64,000 nucleotides of DNA, taken from the NCBI RefSeq assembly GCF_001757105.1, contig NZ_MDHN01000009.1, positions 18,771-82,770 on the forward strand, read 5' to 3'. This document shows positions 44,361 to 56,442 of this stretch, one piece after another. The first letter of the stretch is position 1. Each line of letters begins with the position of its first letter. Source of the stretch: Alteromonas confluentis (lineage in GTDB: Bacteria > Pseudomonadota > Gammaproteobacteria > Enterobacterales > Alteromonadaceae). The notes under the pieces are model-generated. The model saw only the letters and a list, made by a program, of their open reading frames with translations. It was not told the origin of the DNA and ran no database searches. Both the position numbers and the translations under genes were made by a program.

Positions 44361-44885
44361 ATGAAAAAACTATTTATTGCCCCTCTGTTACTTACTGCAG
44401 CACTTGCAAACACTGGCTGTAGCGAAGCGGAAGCGACGGCTGAACCGAAAGAAACTGTTATCCGTCATGGCTTGATTGGCTCTGACTTCCCTATTTTGCG
44501 CGCCTCTGAAGTACCAGCGACTAGCACGATTGTTTTCTTAAGTGGTTCAGTGCCTGGTGTAAGTTTCCCTGATGCGCCTGCGGGCACCCGTGAAGCTTAC
44601 GGTGATACCGAAGCGCAAACCTTAAGCGTGATGAAACGCATCGATGAAAATCTGAAAAGCCTTGGCCTGACCATGGGCGATGTGATTAAGATGCAAGCGT
44701 TCCTGGTTGGCGATCCGGAAATGGATGGAAAAATGGATTTCGCTGGTTTTATGCGCGGTTACACGCAGTTCTTTGGCACAGACGAGCAGCCTAACCTGCC
44801 TTCACGTTCTGCGCTGCAGGTAGCAGGGTTAGCTAACCCTAACTACCTGGTAGAAATTGAAGTGACAGCCGTTCGTCCAGAATAA
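44361..44885 (+). CDS. Exported RidA family protein (probable lipoprotein)
   Basis: A 174-residue RidA/YjgF-fold protein with an N-terminal export signal ending ALANTGC (Cys20), plausibly a lipobox though T and N at -2 and -3 are atypical. The core shows STIVFLSGSVPG, GDTEAQTLSVMKRIDENLKSLGLTMGDVIKMQAFLVGD and SRSALQVAGLANPNYLVEIEVTAV, with the conserved Arg and Glu of the deaminase pocket. Being exported is unusual, as most RidA proteins are cytoplasmic; it fits a role in clearing imines made by the TAT-exported oxidase two genes upstream. AGGAAACACATAAA is the ribosome site. Confidence 0.88.
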   Translation: MKKLFIAPLLLTAALANTGCSEAEATAEPKETVIRHGLIGSDFPILRASEVPATSTIVFLSGSVPGVSFPDAPAGTREAYGDTEAQTLSVMKRIDENLKSLGLTMGDVIKMQAFLVGDPEMDGKMDFAGFMRGYTQFFGTDEQPNLPSRSALQVAGLANPNYLVEIEVTAVRPE

Positions 44886-44898
44886 TCATATATAAACG

Positions 44899-44933
44899 AA
44901 AAAAGCTCGCTTTACATTGAAGCGAGCTTTTTT
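44899..44933 (+). terminator. Strong rho-independent terminator of the oxidase operon
   Basis: AAAAAAGCTCGCTT pairs perfectly with AAGCGAGCTTTTTT (14 bp) around a 7-nt loop, ending in six T. It lies 14 nt after the RidA stop. Confidence 0.93.
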
Positions 44934-45131
44934 CGTTACTCATCAAGCCAGCTACGCGCTTCCTGAATAATCCCTTTTTGTAGTAATAAGAATTTCGATT
45001 TCAGAGTCTTGAACTTACCTGTTCATAAACACCTTCTCATTAAACAAACCTGCCTGTAAACCGTACCAGGCAATACAGCTTGTTAAACGCTGTGCATTAT
45101 TGTTGGTATAAATGTTTTATTTTTCTCAAGC

Positions 45132-45148
45132 GTAAACATTCTGTTTAC
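45132..45148. promoter_or_regulatory. Palindrome GTAAACA-TTC-TGTTTAC
   Basis: A perfect 7-3-7 inverted repeat. It shares the GTAAAC half-site with the two AACGTT-centred sites downstream, but the odd spacing suggests a different regulator or a half-site variant. Confidence 0.45.
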
Positions 45149-45182
45149 ATATGCTTGACGTTATCTTAGTATACTTTCGTCT

Positions 45183-45202
45183 AAGGTTTAACGTTTAACC
45201 TT
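45183..45202. promoter_or_regulatory. LacI-type operator, 20-bp near-palindrome
   Basis: AAGGTTTAACGTTTAACCTT equals its reverse complement except at one symmetric pair. The central CG and the 20-bp span fit LacI-family operators. It lies about 295 bp before the receptor start. Confidence 0.6.
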
Positions 45203-45374
45203 GGGTTTGCAAGACCAGTGTAGCGGAGTTCACGCCTTAATAATGGCGGTAACACCAGCTTTGCGCATAGCTTATTCTGCTGATACTTATATATATTTTG
45301 GTGGAATAACGTCACAACTCAAACAGGAATACCGTTTTCGTAACAATAAAAATAAGAGAAAACAGGGCTGTGAG

Positions 45375-45388
45375 GGTAAACGTTTAAC
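45375..45388. promoter_or_regulatory. Second AACGTT-centred operator
   Basis: GGTAAACGTTTAAC shares the AAACGTTTAAC core with the site at 45183 and would place a repressor close to the receptor gene. Confidence 0.55.
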
Positions 45389-45496
45389 TTTGAGTCGTAG
45401 TTAAGCACCGTGACGTTTGGTTATGGAAAATTTGCAATTTATTCAACGGCCAAATCAAGGATACGGGGCGCGCGGATGCCCTGAAAGGAGACAAGC

Positions 45497-48265
45497 ATGA
45501 TTGAGAGCAGAAATACCGGTTTCACGAAAAAGATTTTTCTTAAAAGTTCACTATGTTTAGCAATCGTTTCGTCGCTCAATACATCAATAGCGATGGCACA
45601 AAGTACAGATGCGACAGCCGAAAACACCGAAGTCATTGAAGTACGTGGTTTCAGAAACTCACTTAAAGAATCCATGCTCAACAAGAAGGCGTCGGATGTC
45701 GTATCTGATGGTATTTCTGCGGAAGATCTGGGTAAGTTCCCTGATCAGAACGTTGCTGAATCCCTTCAGCGTATCACCGGTGTAGCCATTGACCGAAGTG
45801 GTGGTGAAGGTCAGTTCATTACTGTTCGGGGTTTTGGGCCTCAATTTAATACTGTTTTGGTTAACGGCAGACAAATCGCGACTGAGAATCAGGGGCGTGA
45901 GTTTAGCTTCGACACCTTACCGGCAGAGCTCATCAGTGGCGCTAATGTTTATAAAAGCCCTATCTCGTCTCTTCAAGCCGGCGGTATCGGCTCTACCGTA
46001 AATGTAACAACAGCAAATCCGTTTGATTTTGAAGGGTTCGCAGGCGCTGCGAGTGCCAAGGGCATGTATGAGGAAATCTCAGAAGAGATCACGCCGCAAA
46101 TTTCAGGCCTGATCACCAATCGGTTTATGGATGATAAATTAGGCGTACTTGTCGCGGGTTCCCTGCAAAAACGGAAGGCGCAAACTAACATCCTTCAAGT
46201 ACGTGATTGGCGCTCGAATGTCAGCCTGACTAACCGCTCAGAGGTAGACGACCCACAATACGCCGACAATGACCAGTTCAATGGCGTATATGTGCCGCAG
46301 AACTTTGATCAGATCGTCGATCTTGGTGACCGTCAGCGCACCAGTGGAAACGTGGTGGTTCAGTATGCCCCACAAGACAACATGATGCTAAAAGTTGATG
46401 CGTTGTATTCCAAATTTGAAGTGGGCTCCCGCAGGAATACGGTAGGACATTGGCTGTCAGACAGTAACCTGGATAACGTTGTGGTTAACGAGAATGGCTC
46501 GGTAACATCTCTCGACAGTACACTGGTAAACGGTGTAGGTGGCGCGACCGACTTCATTCAAAGCAGCGACGCCCGTGATGTAGAGATTCAGGCCTACGGT
46601 ATCAATTACGAATGGCTGGTAAACGACTACTTTACGGCTAACTTCGATGTATCTACATCAACGGCGAAGAACAACAGCGGTGGTAATAACTATTTCACCG
46701 TGGTGGGCTACAACAACGCTTACAGTCTCGATTTTTCTGGTGAAACACCAACCATCAATATCGAAGGTGGCTCTGATGCGTTAACCGATATTCCGGCAGG
46801 CCGTATGCACGTAACCAACCGCGAAGGTTACGACATCAAAGATACCATCAACGAATATCGTGCAGATTTTACCTGGTTGCCTGATTCAAACAACGCATTC
46901 TCCAAAATGGAGTTTGGGGCGTACTATCAGGATCGTAGCAAAGACAACAACAGCCTGACGTCTAGTTTATGTAATGTGTACTGCGGCTATCAGACAGATA
47001 TTCCTGATGAGCTTCTGTATATTTACACGCCCCAGAACTACTTCTCAAATGCCAGCCAACAATGGATTGCTTACGATCCGGAAGCCTACTTTGATTACGC
47101 AATCTCTGACGATGCGATTCAGCAGGTTGCTGATAATACCGGACAAACCTTTGATGAAGTTCGTGCAATCGTAGACGCTGAAGGTTTGAATAGTCCTTCA
47201 CTCGCGGGCAGTTCATTCTCTGTAAAAGAAGAAGTGCTGAGCCTGTATGCGCAAATGTATTTTAGTCTGCTGATCTCTGACATGCCGGTGGATATTAACT
47301 TCGGCTTACGCTACAGCGAGACGGATACCACTACCACCGGTTATGGTCGCGAACTGTTGGACGTGGTCCCTGTGCCAAACGATCCTTCAGACTACAGCGA
47401 TGTTTATGCTACGAGTGAAGGGGTACCGATTGCTGAATCAAACAGCTACTCCAACTTACTGCCAAACATCAACGCGAAGATGGATCTTACCGATGACTTA
47501 ATGTTGCGTGTTGGCTTCTCTGAAACTCTGACTCGTCCAACCATGAGCGATTTGGTGCCGGTGTTCAATGTGTCTGTTACCCGTCCGAATAACCTACAGG
47601 CCGACTCTGGTAACGCCGACCTGAAACCTTTCCTGTCGACTAACTTCGATTTGTCACTGGAATGGTACTACGCCGACACCAGTTACCTGTCTGTGGCCGC
47701 GTTCAAAAAAGAAGTTGAAGACTTCATCGTGGCATCGTTTGAAACCCGCACGCTGAACCTGGCAAGTGGTCCTTATGACTTCACTGTTCGTTTGCCTGAT
47801 AACGGCGAAACGGCTGATGTGAATGGTCTGGAAATCGCGTGGTTGCACACTTTCGAAAGCGGCTTCGGTATTCAGGCTAACGCCACTATCGTAAACAGTG
47901 ACGCTTCACTCGACAGTGAAGACAACACGCAGGTTTTTGCTCTGGAAGGGTTGGGTGATTCGCAGAATATCATTCTGTTTTATGAGCAAGGCCCGCTGCA
48001 AGCACGTGTTGCCTACAACAATCGTGAAGGCTTCATGCAGGATCTGGTGAGTCCTCTTGGCGGAACCGAGCCTCGTTTCACTGAAACCTACGGCCAGTTC
48101 GATGTAAGTGCCAGCTACGACATCAATGAGAACCTCACTGTTTTCGTTGAAGGTATCAACGTGACAGGTGAAGAGTTACGTCGTCATGGTCGTTACAGTG
48201 AACAGTTTATTCAGATGATCGATAACGGCGCACGCTATACCCTCGGTGTTCGCACCAGTTTCTAA
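45497..48265 (+). CDS. TonB-dependent receptor, saccharide-type (proteobacterial subfamily)
   Basis: Outer-membrane receptor of 922 residues. A signal peptide ends at SIAMA (residue 34), with TonB-box-like EVIEVRG, then a plug with SDGISAEDLGKFPDQNVAESLQRITGVAID, SGGEGQFITVRGFGPQFNTVLVNGRQIA and SFDTLPAELISGANVYKSP, the hallmark of the large TIGR01782-type receptors linked to polysaccharide loci. The barrel includes LRVGFSETLTRPTMSDLVP and ends NGARYTLGVRTSF with terminal Phe. It is followed by a secreted beta-galactosidase, so the ligand is probably a galactoside oligosaccharide. Confidence 0.94.
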   Translation: MIESRNTGFTKKIFLKSSLCLAIVSSLNTSIAMAQSTDATAENTEVIEVRGFRNSLKESMLNKKASDVVSDGISAEDLGKFPDQNVAESLQRITGVAIDRSGGEGQFITVRGFGPQFNTVLVNGRQIATENQGREFSFDTLPAELISGANVYKSPISSLQAGGIGSTVNVTTANPFDFEGFAGAASAKGMYEEISEEITPQISGLITNRFMDDKLGVLVAGSLQKRKAQTNILQVRDWRSNVSLTNRSEVDDPQYADNDQFNGVYVPQNFDQIVDLGDRQRTSGNVVVQYAPQDNMMLKVDALYSKFEVGSRRNTVGHWLSDSNLDNVVVNENGSVTSLDSTLVNGVGGATDFIQSSDARDVEIQAYGINYEWLVNDYFTANFDVSTSTAKNNSGGNNYFTVVGYNNAYSLDFSGETPTINIEGGSDALTDIPAGRMHVTNREGYDIKDTINEYRADFTWLPDSNNAFSKMEFGAYYQDRSKDNNSLTSSLCNVYCGYQTDIPDELLYIYTPQNYFSNASQQWIAYDPEAYFDYAISDDAIQQVADNTGQTFDEVRAIVDAEGLNSPSLAGSSFSVKEEVLSLYAQMYFSLLISDMPVDINFGLRYSETDTTTTGYGRELLDVVPVPNDPSDYSDVYATSEGVPIAESNSYSNLLPNINAKMDLTDDLMLRVGFSETLTRPTMSDLVPVFNVSVTRPNNLQADSGNADLKPFLSTNFDLSLEWYYADTSYLSVAAFKKEVEDFIVASFETRTLNLASGPYDFTVRLPDNGETADVNGLEIAWLHTFESGFGIQANATIVNSDASLDSEDNTQVFALEGLGDSQNIILFYEQGPLQARVAYNNREGFMQDLVSPLGGTEPRFTETYGQFDVSASYDINENLTVFVEGINVTGEELRRHGRYSEQFIQMIDNGARYTLGVRTSF

Positions 48266-48278
48266 GCATTCTGACTAA

Positions 48279-51461
<3,183 letters not shown>

Positions 51462-51474
51462 TCTGCCAGCAGAA

Positions 51475-51513
51475 AACGGGTAGGGAAAATCGCAGAGCTA
51501 TCTCGTACCCGTT
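51475..51513. other. Structured hairpin after the beta-galactosidase gene
   Basis: AACGGGTA and TACCCGTT give an 8-bp outer stem; inside it CGcAGA-gcta-TCTCG can extend the helix with one bulge. It sits 14 nt after the stop, so it may protect the mRNA 3' end. No T run follows. Confidence 0.4.
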
Positions 51514-51662
51514 GTATATGCTGAGTCGATTGCGATGTCAGAGTTTGGAAAGCTGAGCAGGCCCGCTCAGGTCGACTGAATCCGCTAGTGTAGCGCGAAT
51601 ATCTGGCCTAACAGGCTAGCAAGCCGTATCATAGCAGCCTTATTCATTACCCAGAGTTCATC

Positions 51663-52022
51663 ATGACAGATAAACATGCAGATTCAGCCGATTTTATGGC
51701 ACAGGTTAAGGAAACGCAGGAAGTATGGGCGTTGCAGGACAAGAGCAGCGAAGGCTGGGTAATTGTCGACTCAGTAAACTACGAAAACACTGACGTGATG
51801 CCGCTGTGGTCAAACGCTGAACTGGCCCGTGAACACTGCACGGACGAATGGCAGGACTACGTACCTAAGGCCATTTCGGTTTCAGACTGGCTGGAGTTCT
51901 GGATGGAAGATCTGGCAGAAGACAATGTAGTTATCGGTGTGGAATGGCGCGATGGTGGCGAGTACCTGGAAGTGGAACTTGCCGAGTTCAGTCAGATGGT
52001 GGCTGAGATAGAAAAGTTATAA
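51663..52022 (+). CDS. DUF2750 domain protein
   Basis: A 119-residue acidic protein (EVWALQDKSSEGWVIVDSVNYENTDVMPLWSNAELAREHC, then SVSDWLEFWMEDLAEDNVVIGVEW), the DUF2750 pattern. It has no signal peptide and is probably cytoplasmic; its function is unknown. It is transcribed alone, with a terminator directly after it. Confidence 0.8.
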   Translation: MTDKHADSADFMAQVKETQEVWALQDKSSEGWVIVDSVNYENTDVMPLWSNAELAREHCTDEWQDYVPKAISVSDWLEFWMEDLAEDNVVIGVEWRDGGEYLEVELAEFSQMVAEIEKL

Positions 52023-52032
52023 ACGATGTATT

Positions 52033-52054
52033 AAACGCAGCTTCGGCTGCGTTT
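52033..52054 (+). terminator. Rho-independent terminator of the DUF2750 gene
   Basis: AAACGCAGC-TTCG-GCTGCGTTT, a 9-bp stem closed by a stable UUCG tetraloop and followed by more T. Confidence 0.9.
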
Positions 52055-52142
52055 TTTCATTTTAGTCGTTCAGTGGGTCATGAAGTTCAGCTTGCGCTCA
52101 AACGCGCAGATGGCCAGAAGCGCATCTAGAAAAGGGACATTT

Positions 52143-53489
52143 ATGCGAACTATCAGCGTTTTATTGTCGATATTTTTGAGCCTGCAGACTTGGGCTGTTG
52201 AATCCCACTCGGCGGAAATGAATAATATTGCGGATATGAAAAAGCGCAGCGAGATCATCGATGAGATCCTGGCTCAGCGCTTTGAGCAGATTTTGCCGGG
52301 CATAATGCGACGCTCGGGCATCGACATGTGGGTGATCATGTCGAGGGAATATAACGAAGATCCCGTGCTTAAAACCATGTTGCCATCTACCTGGATGTCT
52401 GCTCGCAGGCACACAATGTTGGTTATCTATGATGCAGGGCAGGGTAAGCCGCTCGAAATGCTGGCTGTAGCTCGATATGCCGTAGGGAACGAGTTTAAAA
52501 AAGCTTGGGATAAAGAAAAGCAGCCTGATCAGTGGGCCGCGTTATCAGACATTATTGAAAAGCGTCAGCCAAAGAAAATAGGCATTAATACTTCCAACGC
52601 ATTTGCGCTGGCAGATGGCATGTCGTCTACCGAAAAACAAAAGCTGACCCAGGCTTTGTCACCAGAGTATCGTTCACGCCTGGTGTCGGCGGAGAAACTG
52701 GCCATTGGCTGGCTGGAAACCCGCAGTGCCCTTGAAATGCAAATTTACCCGCAGTTGGCGGCTATTGGTCATCAACTCATTGCAACGGCGTTTTCAAACG
52801 AAGTCGTATCTCCGGGAAAAACCACCTCTGACGACCTTGTGTGGTGGTTTCGCGATCAAAGTACTAAACTGGGTGTGAGTAATTGGTTCCATCCTTCAGT
52901 GTCTATTCAGCGGGCTGACAATGCCGAGTTTGACCAGATTAAAACCTTTAGTGAAGATGGTAGTGAGTCTGTGATTCAGCCTGGCGACCTGCTCCATGTG
53001 GATTTCGGTATTACTTATCTACGCCTCAATACCGATCAGCAGCAACATGCCTATGTGCTGAAGCCTGGTGAAACAAAAGCCCCAGAGAGACTACAAAAAG
53101 CCCTCGCCAATGCTAATCGTTTGCAAACGCTGCTTATCAACAACTTTAAGCTGGGTCACTCAGGCAATGAAATTCTGAAACGCACCCGGCAGCAGGCAAT
53201 CAGTGAGGGCATCAAACCTTCGGTATATACACATCCTCTTGGCTTTCATGGGCATGCAGCGGGCCCAACGATAGGAATGTGGGATGCGCAAGAAGGTTTG
53301 CCGGTAGTGGGAGATTATCCGCTATATCCCAACACGGCATTTTCGATTGAGTTAAATGCAGCTACCTTCGTACCTGAGTGGAATAAAGAAATTAGAATAA
53401 TGCTGGAAGAAGACGCCTTTTTCGACGGTGATAAAGTTGAATATATCGACGGCAGACAAACCGATTTTCATTTAATTCGTTCGGAATAA
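52143..53489 (+). CDS. M24 family metallopeptidase (Xaa-Pro peptidase-like), exported
   Basis: A 448-residue protein with a signal peptide (SLQTWAVESHS) and two domains: an N-terminal creatinase-like domain (about 50-200) and the C-terminal pita-bread peptidase (about 215-448). Metal-ligand candidates are D in LLHVDFGITY, D in LNTDQQQ, H in HPLGFHGHAAGP, E in FSIELNA and E in IMLEEDAF, so the dimetal centre looks intact. It probably removes residues from proline-containing peptides in the periplasm. AAAAGGGACATTT precedes ATG 52143; the in-frame ATG at 52080 lacks a signal-peptide-like start. Confidence 0.88.
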   Translation: MRTISVLLSIFLSLQTWAVESHSAEMNNIADMKKRSEIIDEILAQRFEQILPGIMRRSGIDMWVIMSREYNEDPVLKTMLPSTWMSARRHTMLVIYDAGQGKPLEMLAVARYAVGNEFKKAWDKEKQPDQWAALSDIIEKRQPKKIGINTSNAFALADGMSSTEKQKLTQALSPEYRSRLVSAEKLAIGWLETRSALEMQIYPQLAAIGHQLIATAFSNEVVSPGKTTSDDLVWWFRDQSTKLGVSNWFHPSVSIQRADNAEFDQIKTFSEDGSESVIQPGDLLHVDFGITYLRLNTDQQQHAYVLKPGETKAPERLQKALANANRLQTLLINNFKLGHSGNEILKRTRQQAISEGIKPSVYTHPLGFHGHAAGPTIGMWDAQEGLPVVGDYPLYPNTAFSIELNAATFVPEWNKEIRIMLEEDAFFDGDKVEYIDGRQTDFHLIRSE

Positions 53490-53600
53490 AATAAGATTAG
53501 CTTTCTACGTGGAGCACTGCAGGCACTAAGGGCATGCAGTGCCGCGCCCTTTGCGATTCCCGAAAACAACATTCAAAGCTTGGAACTTTCAAACCAGCCG

Positions 53601-54077
53601 TTAGTGATAGCCAATCGAGCTCTTAAAATCTTCATCTAATTCTTTGGCGAATTCCTTTGCGTGCATGGCGACCAACTCTAACTGCAACTCCTCCTGAGAG
53701 TCAGGAATATAATGGGGTACATGGGTTGGCTCGCCGTTAACGTCAACGGCCATAAATGTAATGAAGCAGCGGTTAGTTATCGTTGCAATGCCATCCTGTG
53801 GGTTGCATGACGAAACCGTGACGTAGATATGCATGCTTGAGTTGCCCGTATGCACAATGCTGGCTTTTACAGTTACCACCTGACCCACTAAAATCGGGTT
53901 AATAAACCGTATGCCGTTAGCAGAAACTGTTACGCAGTATTGACTACTCCATTGGGCAGCGCACGCGTAGCCAGCTTGATCAATCCATTTCATCACCATT
54001 CCTCCGTGAACTTTCCCTCCAAAATTCACATCGGTTGGTTCAGCAAGAAACCGAAAGGTCAATTGAGAAGATGGCAT
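53601..54077 (-). CDS. Acyl-CoA thioesterase, hotdog fold (YciA-like)
   Basis: A 158-residue protein. The signature FGGKVHGGMVMKWIDQAGYACAA, with the conserved GG.vhGG...WiDqa pattern, and the VTVSANGIRFINPILVGQVVTVKASIVHTGNSSMHIYV strand block identify a YciA/BFIT-type hotdog thioesterase that hydrolyses acyl-CoA. The active Asp is in WIDQA. ATG 54077 is preceded by GAGGTGTGTT, a good ribosome site; an upstream ATG at 54122 adds residues unlike the family. It stands alone on its strand. Confidence 0.88.
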   Translation of the reverse strand: MPSSQLTFRFLAEPTDVNFGGKVHGGMVMKWIDQAGYACAAQWSSQYCVTVSANGIRFINPILVGQVVTVKASIVHTGNSSMHIYVTVSSCNPQDGIATITNRCFITFMAVDVNGEPTHVPHYIPDSQEELQLELVAMHAKEFAKELDEDFKSSIGYH

Positions 54078-54315
54078 AACACACCTCAAGTAATCGCAAC
54101 TTACTATGTATCTATAGTACAAATAATCACCGTGCGTGTGGTTTTGCTGATAATTTAAACTAATTGATGAGGTGAGTTGAGGTAGTGCTAGGCTAGGTTT
54201 TTGCTTTCTTGTGCTAGTTGGATTTTACGTTTATTCTTCTTCGGCGTACTCGCAAAATAAGTAAACTAATGCCGTGATTAAAAAATAAAATCAAAGGCTT
54301 ACAACAGGGATTAGC

Positions 54316-54858
54316 ATGTTTAAGAAAATTGGAATTATTGTTTTTGTATTATTGTCTTTTAACCTCGCAGGCTGCGCGGGGTTGGGAAATATGAAAGAGG
54401 TGGCGTTTCAGAACAAGCCGGAAGAAGATAAAGCAACGGTAAATTTTGTTCGTCGTTCGGTCTTCATGGGCGATGGCGCGAAAAGTGAAGTGTGGGACGG
54501 TGAAAGCTTTGTCGGTACCTTAGGTGCTGGTGAGTTACTTCAATATCAAGTCGAGCCTGGCGAGCACCTTTTCATGGTGGAGCTACAGAATATGTGGGCA
54601 GTCGCTCAGGGAAATATTGAAGCGGGCAAAACCTATTATCTCAAATTGAATCTGACAGGCTGGAGTATTATTCTGGGGGCTGCTGATGCATTGGATGACA
54701 GAATTGCTGAGTGGAAGACCATGACCACTATTGCAAAAGACGAGTCGAAGCCTAAGCCTGTACCCGAAAAATACATTGTCGAGGCAAGAAAGGTGATTAA
54801 ACGGGTTGAAGATGGTAACGCGAATGTTACCCGTATAACCGAAGAGCACGCACTATAA
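54316..54858 (+). CDS. DUF2846-like lipoprotein
   Basis: A 180-residue lipoprotein with a clean lipobox (FNLAGC, Cys20). The segment KATVNFVRRSVFMGDGAKSEVWDGESFVGTL, then GELLQYQVEPGEHLFMVEL, resembles DUF2846 proteins, which carry a PEGA-like beta fold. The C-terminal 50 residues are charged and helical. Function is unknown; the envelope location is predicted. A good purine-rich ribosome site (AACAGGGATTAGC) precedes the ATG. Confidence 0.72.
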   Translation: MFKKIGIIVFVLLSFNLAGCAGLGNMKEVAFQNKPEEDKATVNFVRRSVFMGDGAKSEVWDGESFVGTLGAGELLQYQVEPGEHLFMVELQNMWAVAQGNIEAGKTYYLKLNLTGWSIILGAADALDDRIAEWKTMTTIAKDESKPKPVPEKYIVEARKVIKRVEDGNANVTRITEEHAL

Positions 54859-54941
54859 TAAGTGTGTGCCTAAGCGCGTTTAGCCTGTCGCAAGGCTGGC
54901 TGAACGTGCTTCAACAAGCCTCCCACCACTCATTGCAACAT

Positions 54942-55844
54942 TCAAATTTCTTTGCATGTGGCAGATAATAGCTCCCGAACCCATCGATGGGCCTCGCTGT
55001 CATGAGAGCGTTCATGCCAAGCCACTATTTTTGTAAATCCGGGCACTTCAAATGGCAATTTTACGGTTGTGAGATCGTGCATATTTTTCATGATTCTTTT
55101 GGGTACCACGGCACAGAGATCGCTGTTTTTTAAAATACTGGCCAAAGAAAGGAAGCTAGGTACCGACAGCACTACGCGGCGCTGCCTTCCCAGTGAACGA
55201 AGAACAGTATCTGTAGTGCCTTCAAATGCGCCACCTACGTAAGACACAATGGCATGCTCTACATTGCAAAACTGATCGAGGGTTAAACTCTTATTTTCCA
55301 GTAGAGGGTGTTCATTTCTGAGCACGCAGACATATGTTTCGTTAAATAATGTTCTGGAGTGCAGTTCATCGGGGGCTGCTTCCGGGGTTGTAAGCGCAAA
55401 ATCAATGGTTCCGCGTTCCATCTGTTCGAAAAGCTCGTGCTCGTTGATCCAGCGAACCGCGACTTTCATTTTCGGTGCTTGTTGACGTAAAGCCTGTAAA
55501 AAAGGCTCAACAATAGCGTTTAAGGAATAGTCTGTAGCCGCAATGGAGAGGGTTAGTTCAGCCTCGTGAGGGATGAAAACGGTGGGCTCTAAAACAGCAT
55601 CCAGCTCCCTTAGTAACTTTTTTATTGGCCCTGAAAGCGCTTGAGCGCGAATAGTAGGAACGATGCCATGTTGACTACGTATGAATAACTGGTCGTTCAG
55701 GCTGTGCCTTAACCGTGTCAGCATACCACTTACCGCCGGTTGGCTAACAGATAGCTTCTCTGCAGCTCTTGATACGTTTTTTTCATCCATCAAAGTATCG
55801 AAAACCCGCAGCAGGTTCAGATCAAGATTCTTAATATTGGCCAT
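54942..55844 (-). CDS. LysR family transcriptional regulator
   Basis: A 300-residue regulator of the NodD/LinR-like branch: HTH IKNLDLNLLRVFDTLMDEKNVSRAAEKLSVSQPAVSGMLTRLRHSLNDQLFIRSQHGIVPT and an effector domain with TLSIAATDYSLNAIVEPFLQAL and FALTTPEAAPDELHSRTLFNETYVCVLRNEHPL. It lies immediately downstream of the SRPBCC gene on the same strand (91 nt gap) and at the edge of the redox gene block, so it may govern part of it. Confidence 0.92.
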   Translation of the reverse strand: MANIKNLDLNLLRVFDTLMDEKNVSRAAEKLSVSQPAVSGMLTRLRHSLNDQLFIRSQHGIVPTIRAQALSGPIKKLLRELDAVLEPTVFIPHEAELTLSIAATDYSLNAIVEPFLQALRQQAPKMKVAVRWINEHELFEQMERGTIDFALTTPEAAPDELHSRTLFNETYVCVLRNEHPLLENKSLTLDQFCNVEHAIVSYVGGAFEGTTDTVLRSLGRQRRVVLSVPSFLSLASILKNSDLCAVVPKRIMKNMHDLTTVKLPFEVPGFTKIVAWHERSHDSEAHRWVRELLSATCKEI

Positions 55845-55935
55845 AGTCAGTGCGTAGTTTAGAAAAAGTTATGCTAAATATAGTGCAAAAAGGCCAGTCT
55901 CAATAATGTCGAGAGCGGCCCGTTATTTAGGTAGT

Positions 55936-56442
55936 TTATTTAGCTTTACGAGCGGCTTCAACAAGTCCATCCAGCCATTCCTGGTGACCATTAATCATTG
56001 GATTCGGCTTTGTTGTCGCTAACGCTTTAGCAGGTATACCGTTTTGGGTTTCCTGAGTCAAAATGCGTACACGATTTCCAGAGAGATCTTCTATCAACCA
56101 CGCGTGGTGCACATCTAAACGGCTGTCACCTTCACCCGACCAGCCATGCCAGGCAAGACGTGCAGACTGCCCCTTGACTGGAGCAACATGCTCCAAGCAC
56201 TCCGATTCAACCGGAAAACCAAAAGTCTCAAAATAAAAGCGTACGTTCCTTTCCAACATAGGGCCCTTCTCGTCATAAAAACGAGGATTAGCTGAATTCT
56301 CATAATATGTTGGCCATAGCGAAGGAGTGTTAAGCAATGGCCAGATATCAGCGGCTGAAAGGCCTTCAACAATGACTTCGTTTGAACAGTAGTTGTCAGT
56401 AAATCCGGGGACATAGCCATCTGGCCAGATAATATCGCTCAT
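55936..56442 (-). CDS. SRPBCC (START-like) domain protein
   Basis: A 168-residue protein with the helix-grip fold pattern of polyketide cyclase/dehydrase-type proteins: VIVEGLSAADIWPLLNTPSLWPTYYENSANPRFYDEKGP at the start, a middle strand block (RLAWHGWSGEGDSRLDVHHAWLIEDL), and a long C-terminal helix (MINGHQEWLDGLVEAARKA). Members bind hydrophobic small molecules; no catalytic residues can be assigned. It lies 307 nt from the GMC oxidoreductase gene on the same strand. Confidence 0.78.
   Translation of the reverse strand: MSDIIWPDGYVPGFTDNYCSNEVIVEGLSAADIWPLLNTPSLWPTYYENSANPRFYDEKGPMLERNVRFYFETFGFPVESECLEHVAPVKGQSARLAWHGWSGEGDSRLDVHHAWLIEDLSGNRVRILTQETQNGIPAKALATTKPNPMINGHQEWLDGLVEAARKAK

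Larger units (their letters stand above)
44934..45496. promoter_or_regulatory. Operator-rich leader of the TBDR/beta-galactosidase locus
   Basis: A 563-base gap with three palindromic elements sharing GTAAAC/GTTTAAC words (45132-45148, 45183-45202 and 45375-45388). The last is about 110 bp from the TBDR ATG. The pattern suggests control by a LacI-family repressor not encoded in the window. AAAGGAGACAAGC just before 45497 is a strong ribosome site. Confidence 0.55.

Noticed and set aside
45155..45175. TTGACG and TATACT as a sigma-70 promoter before the 45497 receptor
   Set aside because: The spacing is only 9 nt, too short for a functional -35/-10 pair.
53514..53542. GCACTGC/GCAGTGC hairpin after the M24 peptidase gene as a terminator
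   Set aside because: A 7-bp stem with a 15-nt loop and no T run; too weak to call.
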